From contig CM055320.2 of the NCBI GenBank assembly GCA_029255685.2, positions 10,526,614-10,590,613 on the forward strand: a stretch of DNA of 64,000 bases, written 5' to 3'. This document shows, piece by piece, positions 34,541 through 46,051 of the stretch (positions are counted from its first letter, which is position 1; every line of letters starts with the position of its first letter). The notes below the pieces were generated by a model. The model ran no database searches, was not told the DNA's origin, and saw only the letters and a program-made list of their open reading frames with translations. The translations under genes and the position numbers were made by a program. Source of the DNA: Silene conica (lineage: Eukaryota > Streptophyta > Magnoliopsida > Caryophyllales > Caryophyllaceae).

Positions 34541-35810
34541 TGATGAGTCATAATTATATACATCTTTATGCCTTCCCTTATATACTTTTGTTACGGTTTT
34601 GTGCACTAATCCATGTCGTATATGCCGTTTTTGTCATAAATGCCGATACTCCCGCGTTTTGTTGTTTCTAATGTAGATGGATGCATTCCGGTGATTTATG
34701 GAGGATCATACGAGTATCACGGAGTCGGCAAGGCAAAGATATATAGGAAGATAAGCAAAAATCAAGGGAGATTGCCAAAAAGAAGTAGAGAAACGAAGAA
34801 TTGTGCTGACAAAGTGGAGCACTCGATCGAGTGCCACCAACACTCGATCGAGTGCACTGGACACTCGGTCGAGTGCTTCTTCTGTCCGGATTTTCATGAG
34901 TTTTAGCAAGTGTTTCCATAAATCGTTTAAATAGTTTTTAGCAAGTATTTCCATATTTTGTTTAGTAGTTTGTTATAAGTAGAGACTTCATAACCTATTG
35001 TTAATTACGCTTTTTATTACTCTAAAAACCCTAATTATTACTAGTAGCTCTCTAGATTATTATTTAGCAATTGCCTTCGGATCTTGTTCTCCTATTTACG
35101 GTATTTAATCATAATCTCTACTTTGTTGTTCTTCAATTATTCTTGTTCTTAGTTTATTGTTTTATCAATTATGTTTTCAATCAATATTGTTGTAGTTAGA
35201 TCCCAAGCCATGAGTAGCTAAATTATTTGTCTAGGGTGAAAAGGGATCTAGGTAATTAGAAAGGGGAATCAAACTTTAATGATGTTTAATTGTTAAACTG
35301 CTTATTATTATTGTTCTATTGTTGTTTTAAACCTGATTAATTAATTACTGGCCAGGACTAGTTAATTAGTCTCGCAAATTAGTCTTAGATCCGACCGTAG
35401 ACTAAGACTAAGATAAGCCACAACAATTGAATAGACTGACCTAATTATAGCGACCGCATGTTAGGTTTAGATCTAAAGATTATATGAATACCGACCGGAC
35501 ATATGATCTTAAGTAATAATTTTGCCCAATTAAATTAGTTAAATCCCATTCCCCTGGATAATTGCCTATGTGAACTTGATCCCTAGATCTTTCCTAATAC
35601 TTGTTTACATCTTTATTTACTTATTTTGCAATTAGTTCATTAGAAAACAAAAACAACTAAACAACCCAATTGTTACCATAAGACTTATTTACTTTAGCAA
35701 ACAATTTATTACCGCCTCCCTGTGGATTCGATACCTTTCTTACCACTAGCTATTAGTTAGTAGTATCCTAAGGATTACTTTGATTTAGGGTGACGACTTT
35801 ACCCTTATCA
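34541..35810 (+). repeat. 5' LTR of the Athila-like element
   Basis: It starts TGATGAGTCATAATT and ends CCCTTATCA. A TATA-like TTATAAGTAG lies at about 34973, roughly 100 bp after a three-unit palindrome array (34819-34876), which would place that array in the upstream promoter region. Confidence 0.95.
34819..34876 (+). repeat. 21-bp-period palindrome array in the Athila-like LTR
   Basis: Three units start at 34819, 34840 and 34861, exactly 21 bp apart. The first is the perfect 16-bp palindrome GCACTCGATCGAGTGC, the second has the 14-bp core, and the third has one change (CGGTCG). The right LTR repeats this at 46330-46387. Open frames reading HSIEC repeats are by-products. Confidence 0.95.
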
Positions 35811-35814
35811 AATT

Positions 35815-35898
35815 TGGCGCCGTTGCCGGGGAGGCAACAATTTATTTGTTTGTTATTTGTTTAATTTGTCTTTTGTCTCAAGGAACGAAAGTTCCTTG
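35815..35898 (+). other. Primer-binding site and leader hairpin of the Athila-like element
   Basis: The primer site covers 35815-35832. At 35879-35898 a perfect 8-bp stem, CAAGGAAC and GTTCCTTG, closes a GAAA (GNRA) tetraloop, 37 nt before the gag ATG. The second Athila-like copy at 57839-57859 has a hairpin at the same distance with a different but paired stem. Confidence 0.85.
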
Positions 35899-35934
35899 TG
35901 ACGGCTCTCACCCTTTTCTTTTTTAGTTCCTTGT

Positions 35935-38900
35935 ATGCCCAGGTCAACTCGGTCCGAGATTACTGCTTTTGATCCTGAACCAGAGAAGACTTTTCGCTAC
36001 AGAAGGAATTTTAATAGAGAAGTAGGTCAAGTAGAAGGCTTGAGTATACTTGACGAGGTTGAGCCTTTCATTACTTCAGAAAACTCATCCTCTGACGAGG
36101 ACGATACCGTTTCTGAACCCTTTGTAGCTACACCAAAGATGGCTACACCCACCTTGGCAAGCCACAACGAGCCTACTTTGGCTTCTATTCCAAAAGGATT
36201 TATTCCTCCTCCTACCGATGCTGCAGAAAAGCCTTTTGATATCAAGCCATCTTATCTCGCGTTGGTAGAACGGAATATGTTTGGAGGTCGAGCTGGGGAA
36301 GATCCTGCTAAGCATATGGATAAGTTTGTCACTTATTGCAGTTCCATCCCTCTGCAGACAGGAGTAACTTATGATCAAGTCAAATACCGACTTTTTCCTT
36401 TTTCTCTCCAGGATGATGCTAGAGAATGGCTGCGCGGGTTGGATTTAACTGCTCACGCCATTACTGATTGGAATTCCCTTGCTCTTGTATTCTACAAGAA
36501 ATATTTTCCTCCACAAAAGACAAACAATCTCAGGAATCAAATTACTAACTTTAAACAAGGAGGTACTGAAGATTTCAATGAGGCATGGGTACGTTTCAAA
36601 AGATTAGTTCGTGCAGTCCCTCATCATGGGTTTGAGAAGTGGTTTCTTTGTAACCAGTTTTACAACGGGTTATTCGATGATCATAGAGCTCTTTTGGATT
36701 CTTCTGCTAACGGAAGATTTCAGAATAACACCACTGATGATACAGCTTATAAATTGATTGATGATATGGCTACTCATACTGCCGAATATGGAAATCCAAG
36801 AGGTTCTGCAAGGGGAAGTGGTACAGATAGTGCCGTCGCAGCCCAGTTAGAAGCCCTGAATGCTAAGATTGCACAAATGCAAACAACACAGGCTTTGGGT
36901 GGCCAACACCAAGCGGTTAATATGGTTCAACAAGGGGAAGTACTTTTCTGCGGGAGATGTGGTGTAGACGGTCATATTGCTGAGGAATGCATAAGTCCTA
37001 TGGAACAAGTACTCGCTTTCCAATCCTACAAGCAAGCTAATCCCTTTTCCAACACTTATAATGAGAGGACAAGGGAACATCCCTTTCTTCAGTGGTCAAG
37101 CCAGAATGTTCAAAATCCTACCCCACCTCAGCAACAACCAAATTCAAATTATGTGATTCCTCAGAACCGCGGCCAACAAGGAAACTATAGACAGAATCAA
37201 GGAGGTCCTCATTTTAACAATCAGCGCCAACAGCAGTTTCAACCTTTGGTACCACCTCCTCCACCACCCACTGCCAATAATGATATGTCAGAGATTAAAG
37301 CTATGTTGCAGCAAAGCCTTAAAGCGCAGATGGAGCAAAAGGCGCAGATTACTCAGATACTAGCCCACAATAAAATATTAGATACTCAAGTTGCCCAACT
37401 AGCAGGCCAAAATACTAATAGGCAACCTGGAAATCTCCCTCCCCAAGGACAACAAGCTCATGAACAAGCACATGCCATCCACTTGAGGAGTGGTACTTCT
37501 TATAAAGAGCCGGAGATGCCCAAAGATGATAGCGAAGTGCCTTATGTTTCTCGTAAGGGTTTAGGGCATCTCTCTTTCAGCGATGATGAAGAAGAAGCAA
37601 AGGAGTTAGAGAAAGATTGTATACATGAGAATAACGAAAAAGAAAAACGAAAAGAAGCATTACGAGCTAAAGCACTCGATCGAGCCCCTGAAGCACTCGA
37701 TCGAGTGCCAGTCCCACTCGATCGAGTGCCTTCCCCACTCGATCGAGTGCCTTGTCCACATACTTCTAATTCTTCTACTTTGCTTAATACACAGGTACCG
37801 GATACTACTATTCCAAGCCAGAGCCCCCCAAAGGTCTCTAAAGATGCAAAGGAAGCTGAACCAATAAAGATCATTCTACCATTCCCAACCCGACAACAGA
37901 AATCAAAACTTGATCAACAGTTCGGGAGGTTCATGGAAGTTGTGAAAAATCTTCAAGTAAGCGTTCCTTTCACCGAATTGATTACTCAGGTGCCAGCTTA
38001 TGCAAAGTTTATGAAGGACATATTGACAAGGAAGAGATCCTTCAATAAGGTGGAGACGGTAGCATTCACTGAGGAATGCAGCGCTGTTTTACAATCCCGT
38101 TCACCACCTAAGCTTAAGGATCCAGGGAGTTTCTCTATCCCTTGCACTATTGGTCCTTTGTTTATTAATAGAGCTCTTTGTGATTTAGGAGCTAGCGTTA
38201 GTGTCATGCCCTACTCTATATGCAAGAAATTAAATATGGGTCATCTAAGCATCACTAATATGACTCTACAAATGGCCGACAGATCCGTAAAACACCCCCT
38301 TGGTGTCTTGGAAGACGTACCTGTAAAAGTGGGAAAATTCTTCATCCCTGTTGATTTTGTGGTACTAGACATGGCCGAAGACACTCACACTCCTATTATC
38401 CTAGGCAGACCATTCTTACACACCGCAGGGGCGGTCATTGATGTTAAAAACGGGAGCCTTACATTGGCTGTCGGAGATGATACTATCACTTTCAATCTCA
38501 AAACTACCTTAAAACATCCCATGGTAGATGAAAGTTGTCATCGTATTGATATTGTGGACGTAACTATTGATGAAACCCTTGCTCTTTCTTTGAACAGGGA
38601 CCCCTTAGAGATCGTCTTGATGTCCGATGAGAATGATGCAGAAACACTTTCCGAATACCCCGAAGTAGTTGCTATGGAAAAACTTTTGACGGGAGAGGAA
38701 CGTAAAGAGCAAACGGTCTATAGCTTAGGTAACCCCCCTAAGGTTACCGAGGTAAAGAAACCTGAACTTAAACCCCTTCCCTCTCATCTTAAGTACGTGT
38801 TTCTTGATGATAAAGAGTTAAAACCTGTAATTATCAATGCTAATCTTAATGCGAGCCAACTTTCTGCTTTGTTGGTTATTTTACGGAAACATGAAAAAGC

Positions 38901-41658
38901 CATTGGATATAGCATTGATGATTTACGAGGTATTAGTCCTGACTTTTGCATGCACCGTATTCACTTAGAGGAAGGTCATAAACCCAGCGCACAGGGTCAA
39001 CGTCGTCTCAACCCTCCTATGCAGGACGTTGTTCGAAAGGAAATTCAAAAACTCTTAGATGCAGGTATTATCTACCCCATCTCCGACTCTCGATGGGTGA
39101 GTCCAGTTCAGGTAGTCCCTAAGAAGGGAGGGACTACGGTTGTGACGAATGCTAAGAATGAATTAATCGCTACCAGGCTTGTAACAGGGTGGAGGATGTG
39201 TATTGACTACAGGAAGCTAAATGTTGCTACCAAGAAAGATCACTTTCCCCTCCCCTATATTGACCAAATGTTAGAGCGATTAGCTTGTCACGAGTATTTT
39301 TGCTACCTTGATGGTTATTCAGGATTCTTTCAGATACCCATACATCCCGATGACCAAGAAAAGACAACCTTTACCTGTCCTTATGGTGTCTTTGCTTATA
39401 GGAGGATGCCCTTTGGGCTTTGCAATGCCCCTGCTACTTTTCAACGTTGTATGATGGCCATCTTTTCTGATTATATTGAGTCTATTATGGAAGTCTTCAT
39501 GGATGACTTCAGTGTTTATGGTACTAACTTTGATATTTGCTTGAGAAATTTGTCCAAAGTCTTGCAGCGTTGTGAAGAAACTAATCTTGTCCTGAATTGG
39601 GAAAAGTGCCACTTCATGGTAACTGAAGGGGTGGTACTTGGTCATCTAGTATCTGGAAAAGGCATTCAGGTTGACAAAGCTAAAGTGGAAGTCATTGAGA
39701 AACTCCCGTACCCGGTTAATGTTAAAAGTGTGAGAAGTTTTTTGGGTCATGCAGGATTCTATCGCAGATTCATCAAGGATTTCTCCAAAATTGCTCAACC
39801 ACTTACTAAGCTCTTACATAAAGATGCACCTTTTATTTTCACTGACGAGTGTGTTCAATCTTTTGACAGGATTAAACAAGCTCTTATCTCATCCCCAATT
39901 ATTAGGTCCCCAGATTGGAACTTCCCTTTCGAGATCATGTGCGATGCCAGCGACTACGCAGTTGGAGCCGTACTTGGGCAGAGAAAGGAGAAAGCACTAC
40001 ATGGGATCTATTATGCAAGCAAGACCTTAGATGATGCTCAGATTAATTACGCTACTACCGAAAAGGAGTTACTTGCAGTTGTCTATGCTTTAGACAAATT
40101 TCGCTCTTATTTGGTAGGATCTAAGGTTATTGTCTATACTGACCATGCTGCTTTAAAATATTTGTTGGCTAAACAGGAAGCCAAACCACGACTCATTCGC
40201 TGGATCTTGCTGCTACAAGAATTTGATCTAGAAATCAGGGACAAATCCGGAGCTGAGAATGTAGTCGCCGATCACCTATCCAGACTGAGATTCCATGGAG
40301 GGGATTTAGTCCCCATTGATGATTCATTCCCAGATGATCATCTTCTTGCTATTACTACTGGTGTTCCTTGGTTTGCTGACTATGCTAATTTCATAGTAGG
40401 AGGCCTACTTCCTCCGGACATGTCTTATCAGCAAAAGAAGAGATTTCTACATGACGCAAGGCGATATTTCTGGGATGATCCCTACCTCTTCCGCGAATGC
40501 CCTGACGGTATTTACAGACGATGTATACCAGATAATGAGGTACATGCTATCTTGTCCCATTGTCACTCTTCTTCTTATGGTGGTCATCACGGTCCCTCAC
40601 GGACTTTTGCCAAAGTAATGCAATCTGGATTCTTTTGGCCTACTATTTTGAAAGATGCTACTGCTTTTGTGCGTTCATGTGATGCTTGTCAGAGAACAGG
40701 TAATATTTCGCAGAGACATGAGATGCCTCAAACCGGGATCTTGGAAGTGGAAATCTTTGATGTTTGGGGTGTTGACTACCAAGGACCTTTCCCTTCTTCT
40801 CATGGGAACCTCTACATCTTGGTGGCCGTTGACTATGTTTCCAAGTGGGTAGAAGCCGTTGCTACCCCTACATGTGATGCCAAGTCCGTTGTCAAACTAT
40901 TCCAAAAGACCATCTTTCCACGATTTGGAGTCCCTCGCGCCGTCATAAGTGACGGAGGAAAGCATTTCAATGAACGTCATCTCAACTCCTTGTTATCAAA
41001 ATATGGCGTTACACACCGTAGAGGATTGGGATATCATCCTCAGACAAGTGGGCAAGTAGAGATTTCTAACCGAGAATTGAAGTCTATCTTGGAAAAGGTC
41101 GTTAGCAAAAATAGGAAGGATTGGAGCCTTAAGCTTGATGACACCCTTTGGGCCTACCGTACTGCGTTTAAAACCCCAATTGGCTCATCGCCCTACAGAT
41201 TAGTTTATGGCAAATCTTGTCATCTCCCAGTCGAACTCGAATATAAGGCTATGTGGGCCATCAAAGACCTAAATATGGATCCCTCACTGGCGGGCGAGAA
41301 AAGATTGATGCAATTGAACGAGCTAGATGAATTTCGACTGCATGCCTACGATAGTGCTCGAGTGTACAAGGAGCGAACCAAGAAGTGGCATGACAAGCAT
41401 ATTGTGCAAAGGGAACTTCGAGTTGGTGACAAGGTATTGTTATTTAACTCACGTTTGCACCTCTTTCCAGGTAAGCTCAAGTCAAGATGGAGTGGACCAT
41501 TCACCATTATCGAGGTAAATAAATTTGGGTCAGTCACTCTAAAATCCGACGACGGTGAGACATTTAAGGTAAATGGGCAACGCGTAAAGTTATATCATGA
41601 AGGTGCCCATGTTGGGAAGATAGAGGCCCTAAACCTCTTCCCCTCAGATTCTTCTTAG
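35935..41658 (+). CDS. Athila-like Gag-Pol polyprotein (1907 aa)
   Basis: A single open frame encoding the capsid/nucleocapsid and replication enzymes. Gag holds a retrotransposon-gag core at about residues 110-250 and one CCHC knuckle ([14 protein letters not shown]) at about 339-352. About residues 580-605 are a proline/LDRVP repeat encoded by the 21-bp palindromes. The protease active site reads DLGAS at about 748. Reverse transcriptase spans about 1030-1260, with FMDD near 1188. RNase H lies at about 1330-1450 ([18 protein letters not shown]). The integrase zinc domain lies at about 1542-1590 and its D, D and E residues near 1613, 1672 and 1709. There is no stop or frameshift. The ATG follows the leader hairpin. 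The tail lacks a chromodomain, as in Athila. Confidence 0.95.
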   Translation: MPRSTRSEITAFDPEPEKTFRYRRNFNREVGQVEGLSILDEVEPFITSENSSSDEDDTVSEPFVATPKMATPTLASHNEPTLASIPKGFIPPPTDAAEKPFDIKPSYLALVERNMFGGRAGEDPAKHMDKFVTYCSSIPLQTGVTYDQVKYRLFPFSLQDDAREWLRGLDLTAHAITDWNSLALVFYKKYFPPQKTNNLRNQITNFKQGGTEDFNEAWVRFKRLVRAVPHHGFEKWFLCNQFYNGLFDDHRALLDSSANGRFQNNTTDDTAYKLIDDMATHTAEYGNPRGSARGSGTDSAVAAQLEALNAKIAQMQTTQALGGQHQAVNMVQQGEVLFCGRCGVDGHIAEECISPMEQVLAFQSYKQANPFSNTYNERTREHPFLQWSSQNVQNPTPPQQQPNSNYVIPQNRGQQGNYRQNQGGPHFNNQRQQQFQPLVPPPPPPTANNDMSEIKAMLQQSLKAQMEQKAQITQILAHNKILDTQVAQLAGQNTNRQPGNLPPQGQQAHEQAHAIHLRSGTSYKEPEMPKDDSEVPYVSRKGLGHLSFSDDEEEAKELEKDCIHENNEKEKRKEALRAKALDRAPEALDRVPVPLDRVPSPLDRVPCPHTSNSSTLLNTQVPDTTIPSQSPPKVSKDAKEAEPIKIILPFPTRQQKSKLDQQFGRFMEVVKNLQVSVPFTELITQVPAYAKFMKDILTRKRSFNKVETVAFTEECSAVLQSRSPPKLKDPGSFSIPCTIGPLFINRALCDLGASVSVMPYSICKKLNMGHLSITNMTLQMADRSVKHPLGVLEDVPVKVGKFFIPVDFVVLDMAEDTHTPIILGRPFLHTAGAVIDVKNGSLTLAVGDDTITFNLKTTLKHPMVDESCHRIDIVDVTIDETLALSLNRDPLEIVLMSDENDAETLSEYPEVVAMEKLLTGEERKEQTVYSLGNPPKVTEVKKPELKPLPSHLKYVFLDDKELKPVIINANLNASQLSALLVILRKHEKAIGYSIDDLRGISPDFCMHRIHLEEGHKPSAQGQRRLNPPMQDVVRKEIQKLLDAGIIYPISDSRWVSPVQVVPKKGGTTVVTNAKNELIATRLVTGWRMCIDYRKLNVATKKDHFPLPYIDQMLERLACHEYFCYLDGYSGFFQIPIHPDDQEKTTFTCPYGVFAYRRMPFGLCNAPATFQRCMMAIFSDYIESIMEVFMDDFSVYGTNFDICLRNLSKVLQRCEETNLVLNWEKCHFMVTEGVVLGHLVSGKGIQVDKAKVEVIEKLPYPVNVKSVRSFLGHAGFYRRFIKDFSKIAQPLTKLLHKDAPFIFTDECVQSFDRIKQALISSPIIRSPDWNFPFEIMCDASDYAVGAVLGQRKEKALHGIYYASKTLDDAQINYATTEKELLAVVYALDKFRSYLVGSKVIVYTDHAALKYLLAKQEAKPRLIRWILLLQEFDLEIRDKSGAENVVADHLSRLRFHGGDLVPIDDSFPDDHLLAITTGVPWFADYANFIVGGLLPPDMSYQQKKRFLHDARRYFWDDPYLFRECPDGIYRRCIPDNEVHAILSHCHSSSYGGHHGPSRTFAKVMQSGFFWPTILKDATAFVRSCDACQRTGNISQRHEMPQTGILEVEIFDVWGVDYQGPFPSSHGNLYILVAVDYVSKWVEAVATPTCDAKSVVKLFQKTIFPRFGVPRAVISDGGKHFNERHLNSLLSKYGVTHRRGLGYHPQTSGQVEISNRELKSILEKVVSKNRKDWSLKLDDTLWAYRTAFKTPIGSSPYRLVYGKSCHLPVELEYKAMWAIKDLNMDPSLAGEKRLMQLNELDEFRLHAYDSARVYKERTKKWHDKHIVQRELRVGDKVLLFNSRLHLFPGKLKSRWSGPFTIIEVNKFGSVTLKSDDGETFKVNGQRVKLYHEGAHVGKIEALNLFPSDSS
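37672..37749 (+). repeat. 21-bp palindrome array inside the gag coding sequence
   Basis: Four units start at 37672, 37693, 37714 and 37735, again at 21-bp spacing, which equals seven codons. They encode A/P-LDR-A/V-P repeats. The second unit is the perfect 16-mer; the first is altered on its right arm. Confidence 0.95.
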
Positions 41659-42613
41659 TCTTGAGGTAATACGGTCGTGCGGGACCGCATAAACCAGCGC
41701 TACTGGGAGGCAGCCCAGATTCTTGTCATTTTTTTTCTTAGCGTAGAACTACTTTTCTCTAGTATGTGTTTTTTTCTAAATGCGTGAGCAAAGTTAATGA
41801 ATAGTGTGAAGTACTTTCAGGAGAAAGGAGTATGGTACTAAAGCGGCTTTGATGATGGACGCCGTCTCATCTCGAGTTCCCGATCAAGGGTCTTTTCGTT
41901 GAAATATAGCTAAGCTGTGTTAATTCTTTATTCGTACATTTACCGCTTGACCAAGAACACTCGATCGAGTACCATCAACACTCGATCGAGTGCTCTGGCG
42001 TAATTGTTTTTTAAAAACAAAAAAAAAAAAAAAGCCGTAGCAAGCAAAGACAAAAATTTCGAAAATTCTGGAGCACTCGATCGAGTGCCACCAACACTCG
42101 ATCGAGTGCCACCAACACTCGATCGAGTGCCCTTTCTCCTCAGCCCGTGTCTTCCTTTTCAACAAGCATAAGGCAAATAAGTTCTATTTTTCCCCAAATT
42201 TTCGACAGCCCCTTTCCTTTAACCCCAAATTTTCGACCTCCCTTTACTTCAATCTCCATTATTACTCGCTCAAATCACTTAGTTTTTGTTGCTATCATCA
42301 ATTGCTTCATCTTACATCATTCCATTGTTCCTCTTTTGCATTAATTCATCCAATTTGCTCATCTTTGAGGTAATTTTCGAATTTCTAGGGTTTCATTCGT
42401 TTTTGCTCATATTATGCTTAAATCTTGTGTTAATTGCTTGAATTCTTCCCTATGTTGTCTACTCACATGATTCCCGTGCTTTTTATGCCATTACTTACTG
42501 TGTTTAGTGTAGACAAACGGATATTTGACCCCTAAGCCATAGAAATTCGAGTTCACTAAGTATGGAATCGAGTTTTTTTTGATTTCTTTTGTCTTCCACT
42601 TTACTTCCAGGCT
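41659..42613 (+). other. Spacer between pol and the downstream ORF, with two palindrome arrays
   Basis: After the pol stop comes CTGGGAGGCAGCCCAG (about 41704-41719), a short hairpin typical of the region after Athila pol as I recall it. Palindromes at 21-bp spacing occur at 41958 and 41979, and at 42073, 42095 and 42116 (cores). An A-rich stretch lies at about 42009-42035. No conserved coding is seen; the short frames at 41920-42344 come from the repeats. Confidence 0.8.
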
Positions 42614-44266
42614 ATGGCGAGTTCTTCAAGGGGTAACAAAAGAGATAGGACTACGCGCAACATCCCAACCCCGGTGATTCCAGGTTGTGAACCCTTTCCG
42701 GAATTCCCTTGGATTGTATTTCGGGATAAACATCAAAGGGAGCGGTTTGTGGCGCTCGCTAAGCGGAAAATGATCCCCACTCGGGTCGTTTGCAAGAAGA
42801 CCCTGGATACCTTCAAAATCTTAGAACCAATGAAAGAGATCTTCCAAGAGCTTGGATTATTCGGCCTCCTAACTCTTAGTGAGCTTTCCTATCGAGCTCT
42901 CACTTTGGAGTTCTTCAGTTCTTTCTCCTATGATACGGGACTCCACTCCATCAGCTTCCGATTGTTGAACCAGGAAAAGACTCTAACAATGGATGACGTC
43001 TCCCGGCATCTAGGATTACAAAAGCACTCCGACTACAATCTACTTGCCATGCCGCCTAAAGAGCTAACTGCTACAAGGTACTTTCCATTGTTTACAGGTT
43101 TTCCCAATCCTATCCCAAGTGCTCTCGCTCTCAGTGATGTCCAACATATAGTCATCAAGCTATTCATGAGAATCATGTCCCACTTAATCTATAGCCGCGC
43201 AGACATGAGCAAAGTTCACAAGATGGAGGTTCTGTTAATTGCCTCCTACCTTAACCCATTCCGAGAGACAGTATTCAAGTTCAGCCCGCCTGGGGTTATT
43301 TGCCACGCTTTGGCAAAGATGGCCCTCGCTTCCGGTACCCTTGGTTGTGGTGCCATTGTTACTCGCCTAGCCAGGCGGACTTGGGTTTTTGATGGACACA
43401 AGAACTATGTACCCATGACTGAGTTCAACCCTGACCTACTTGATGAACAATATTTCTGGTACAGTGTCAAATGGCTCCAAATTCTGAATGGCAAAGACCT
43501 CTATTGGCTGGTGAAACCAGCCCTTTACATGAGAATTCCAGATGAGGAGAACTTGCCTCCCCTTGAGGCCCTTGAGCCGGATTATTCTGAGGAGCGACCC
43601 GACCCTCCAACCTACCTTATCCCGGATGAGCTTTTGATGCCCCTTCCTAGGGAAACCACTACAAATGCCACCCGTCCTGATGCTCGTCGCCAGCCACCTT
43701 ACCACCCACCCGTAGGCAGTATGCCTCCTTTCACCCCGCAACCTTCTTTCTACCCCTCCTATACTATTGATTATGCAGTTGAGAGGGAGATGCGGATTCA
43801 TCATGGTGTGAACAATGACCTTGTTCATAGAAGGATGTGGGAGCAGATGTCTAGGATGGACCTTTCTGCTGGTTTGGCCTACACGGGTACTCCTCCTAGC
43901 TATTACACCGAGGTTGGAGATGACAGCGCTGTTTTCAGCAACTATGGGATCACCAGAGAGCAGTTCACCATCGAGTTCAGCCACGAGCCCGGATGTCTTG
44001 GGAGGCCTATCTACGCACCCATTCGCCCCGACATGCCTGTTGGAGGTTTTTCCGACCCATTTGGGGCTGGTCCCTCCAGCCATGGTGGTCAGTTCGTTGC
44101 TCCCTCTTCTGGTGTCGCCCCCGGACGTGGTAGAGGCCGTAGGAGTCGGCGTGATCACACTAGAGGCCGCGGTGGAGAGCCGGATCCCGAGCTTGAGGCC
44201 CTTTTCCGCCAAATAGATGAATTTCAATACAGTGATGCCGAGGGTGATAACGAAGATGATCCTTAG
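42614..44266 (+). CDS. Athila-type downstream ORF (550 aa), 'env-like' position
   Basis: An open frame starting at ATG 42614 after the pol spacer. The N-terminal half (PFPEFPWIVFRDKHQRERFVALAKRKMIPTR, LDTFKILEPMKEIFQELGLFGLLTL) resembles the Athila ORF-1 family of plant retrotransposon proteins. The C-terminal part is proline-rich and ends in an RGRGRR basic stretch and an acidic tail. I see no signal peptide or strong transmembrane helix, so an envelope role is not supported here. Function unknown; nucleic-acid binding through the Arg/Gly stretch is possible. The frame is intact and was probably expressed by splicing or from an internal start, as the gag-pol frame lies far upstream. Confidence 0.8.
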   Translation: MASSSRGNKRDRTTRNIPTPVIPGCEPFPEFPWIVFRDKHQRERFVALAKRKMIPTRVVCKKTLDTFKILEPMKEIFQELGLFGLLTLSELSYRALTLEFFSSFSYDTGLHSISFRLLNQEKTLTMDDVSRHLGLQKHSDYNLLAMPPKELTATRYFPLFTGFPNPIPSALALSDVQHIVIKLFMRIMSHLIYSRADMSKVHKMEVLLIASYLNPFRETVFKFSPPGVICHALAKMALASGTLGCGAIVTRLARRTWVFDGHKNYVPMTEFNPDLLDEQYFWYSVKWLQILNGKDLYWLVKPALYMRIPDEENLPPLEALEPDYSEERPDPPTYLIPDELLMPLPRETTTNATRPDARRQPPYHPPVGSMPPFTPQPSFYPSYTIDYAVEREMRIHHGVNNDLVHRRMWEQMSRMDLSAGLAYTGTPPSYYTEVGDDSAVFSNYGITREQFTIEFSHEPGCLGRPIYAPIRPDMPVGGFSDPFGAGPSSHGGQFVAPSSGVAPGRGRGRRSRRDHTRGRGGEPDPELEALFRQIDEFQYSDAEGDNEDDP

Positions 44267-46051
44267 TGATGGTTGGTCACTCCTTCCCCCACTTTCCAGC
44301 TGGTTTGGGGGAGTCCTATACATATAGCTGGTATTATCTTTCTTTGTTTTCCCTTTACTTATTTTATCTTTTAGTTAGCATGCTCCTTTCCCTTTTTTTA
44401 GGTATGTCCTCTTAGGTTGCTGTGGCTGTTGTTGTTGATTTTTGCTGTGACTTCTATGCTGTTAGGATCACACTGAGGACACTGTGATAATTAGTTTGGG
44501 GGAGGAGTCTTTTATCTACTTTCGTATGCCTTACAAAAAAAAAAAAAAAAAACAAAAACATGTCTTATTTTCTTATTTTCTTCTTTCAAGCTTGGTGATT
44601 TAAGATAACAATGATGATAATTTGCAGTGTTTTTGCATTTGAATCCCAAATATTTATCCATGTACATTGTTTTGACCCGTTAGCCTATGAAAACAAAGCT
44701 CAATGATCAAGTCTTGACCGTAATTGACATGCCTTATATTGATTAGACTTGACAAATTAGGTTGGTAAGCTACTTAAATTCTGAGGTCTTTAGAGCTTCC
44801 TAGGCCAGGAACATTAATAAACTGGTCTCATTGTCAATTAGGCTTGAGTGTGGTTTCTCCTTGTGGAATATGTAATATCAAACTGCATAAGTGTGAAATT
44901 GATTGCTTGATGCTTTTATGTGAATGTATGACAAGTACATGAGGATAGGCGGTCCTTACCTTTCAAATAAGTTTCACATAGCCAAAATTTGCCTTTCTAC
45001 CTTTGAAACCAAATTCCCTATGAAAAGCCCGTTTGAAGCCTTGTGGCATGTTTTGTGTTTAAATATTTATAAGCCACAATCCTAGAATTTGCCTACCTTT
45101 TCGGGACAGTCGCAGTTGCTTGGTTTATCATGATATTTCATTACTATGGTTGGGAAGGGACTAATTATGTCCAAGTGGGTGTAGTGAAATCTTTTGAGCA
45201 ATTGTGTCAATCTCTTATGTCGAAAAGAAAAAAAAAATATGAAGCACAAAAAAAAAAAAGAAAAAAAAAAGAGAAAAAGAAAAAAAGAAAAGAAAAACTT
45301 CAAAAAAATTGTGATATGAAAAAGAAAAAAAAAGAAAGAGAGAATGCTTCATTGGATTTTGTTAAGAGATTGAAGGAGACTATCTAGAGTCTAATGCATA
45401 TTTGGAGAGTAATGTTTTAAACTCTCATGTTCTTTCAAGTTAAGATAATTTCTCTAGTCTTGGGTTGGTTTATCTTTCATTAAAGAAGTGGTTTTGGTTT
45501 TGTTTTGCGCTGCGACTACCGTCTTAGCTCCACATATCCAGAACGTGCTTTGACACAAACCATTTCTTTACCCTTACCCACTAGCCTCCTTGCCGTCTTG
45601 ATACATGTACTTTGTCCATCTATACATGCATAATTCTTGGGGAGATCTCTATCACATTAGATTGCATGCATGTTCCATTGAGTTGAGTGAGTGTTCTTAC
45701 TTCTTTCTATCTTCACATATAACTCACCTTTACATATATTTATGAGCTTGAGTGAATCCGCGAGAATCCGACTAAAATTTGTCTTGCAAGGTCAAAAGAT
45801 GTTTGGTCTTTGTCTATATTACACCGTCATATCAACCTTGGGACTTGAGCTGCGTTTTCTATTACCCGTACCTTTGAATTTGTTTTATTGGTACATTTGG
45901 TCGTTACTTTGTTACGGATGTGGATAACTTGGGATTTGTATGTGCATTTACATTAGCTCTGAGTTGTCTAAAATCACCGTTTGTATGATTGCTTTCACTT
46001 CAAGTTCTTTGCTTTGTTTGAGGACAACCAAAGAGTTAGTTTGGGGGAGTT
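44267..46051 (+). other. 3' non-coding region of the Athila-like element, with purine-rich tracts
   Basis: Polypurine-like TTTGGGGGAG occurs three times: at about 44306, at about 44494 and, as the true tract, at 46041-46051. A long A/G-only stretch lies at 45222-45345. The rest shows no coding; small frames at 45130-46182 look spurious. Confidence 0.75.

Noticed and set aside
34541..34560. TTTGATGAGTC at the Athila-like LTR start resembles part of a hammerhead ribozyme core
   Set aside because: No GAAA segment and cleavage-site stem follow at the required spacing, and retrozyme LTRs are much shorter.
34640..34906. 88-codon open frame with HSIEC repeats (also at 46151-46417 and 41920-42165)
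   Set aside because: These frames are by-products of the 21-bp palindrome arrays and adjoining LTR sequence, and change frame between arrays.
45130..45387. Lysine-rich 85-codon frame in the Athila-like 3' region
   Set aside because: Translation of the A/G-only tract; no start context or homology.
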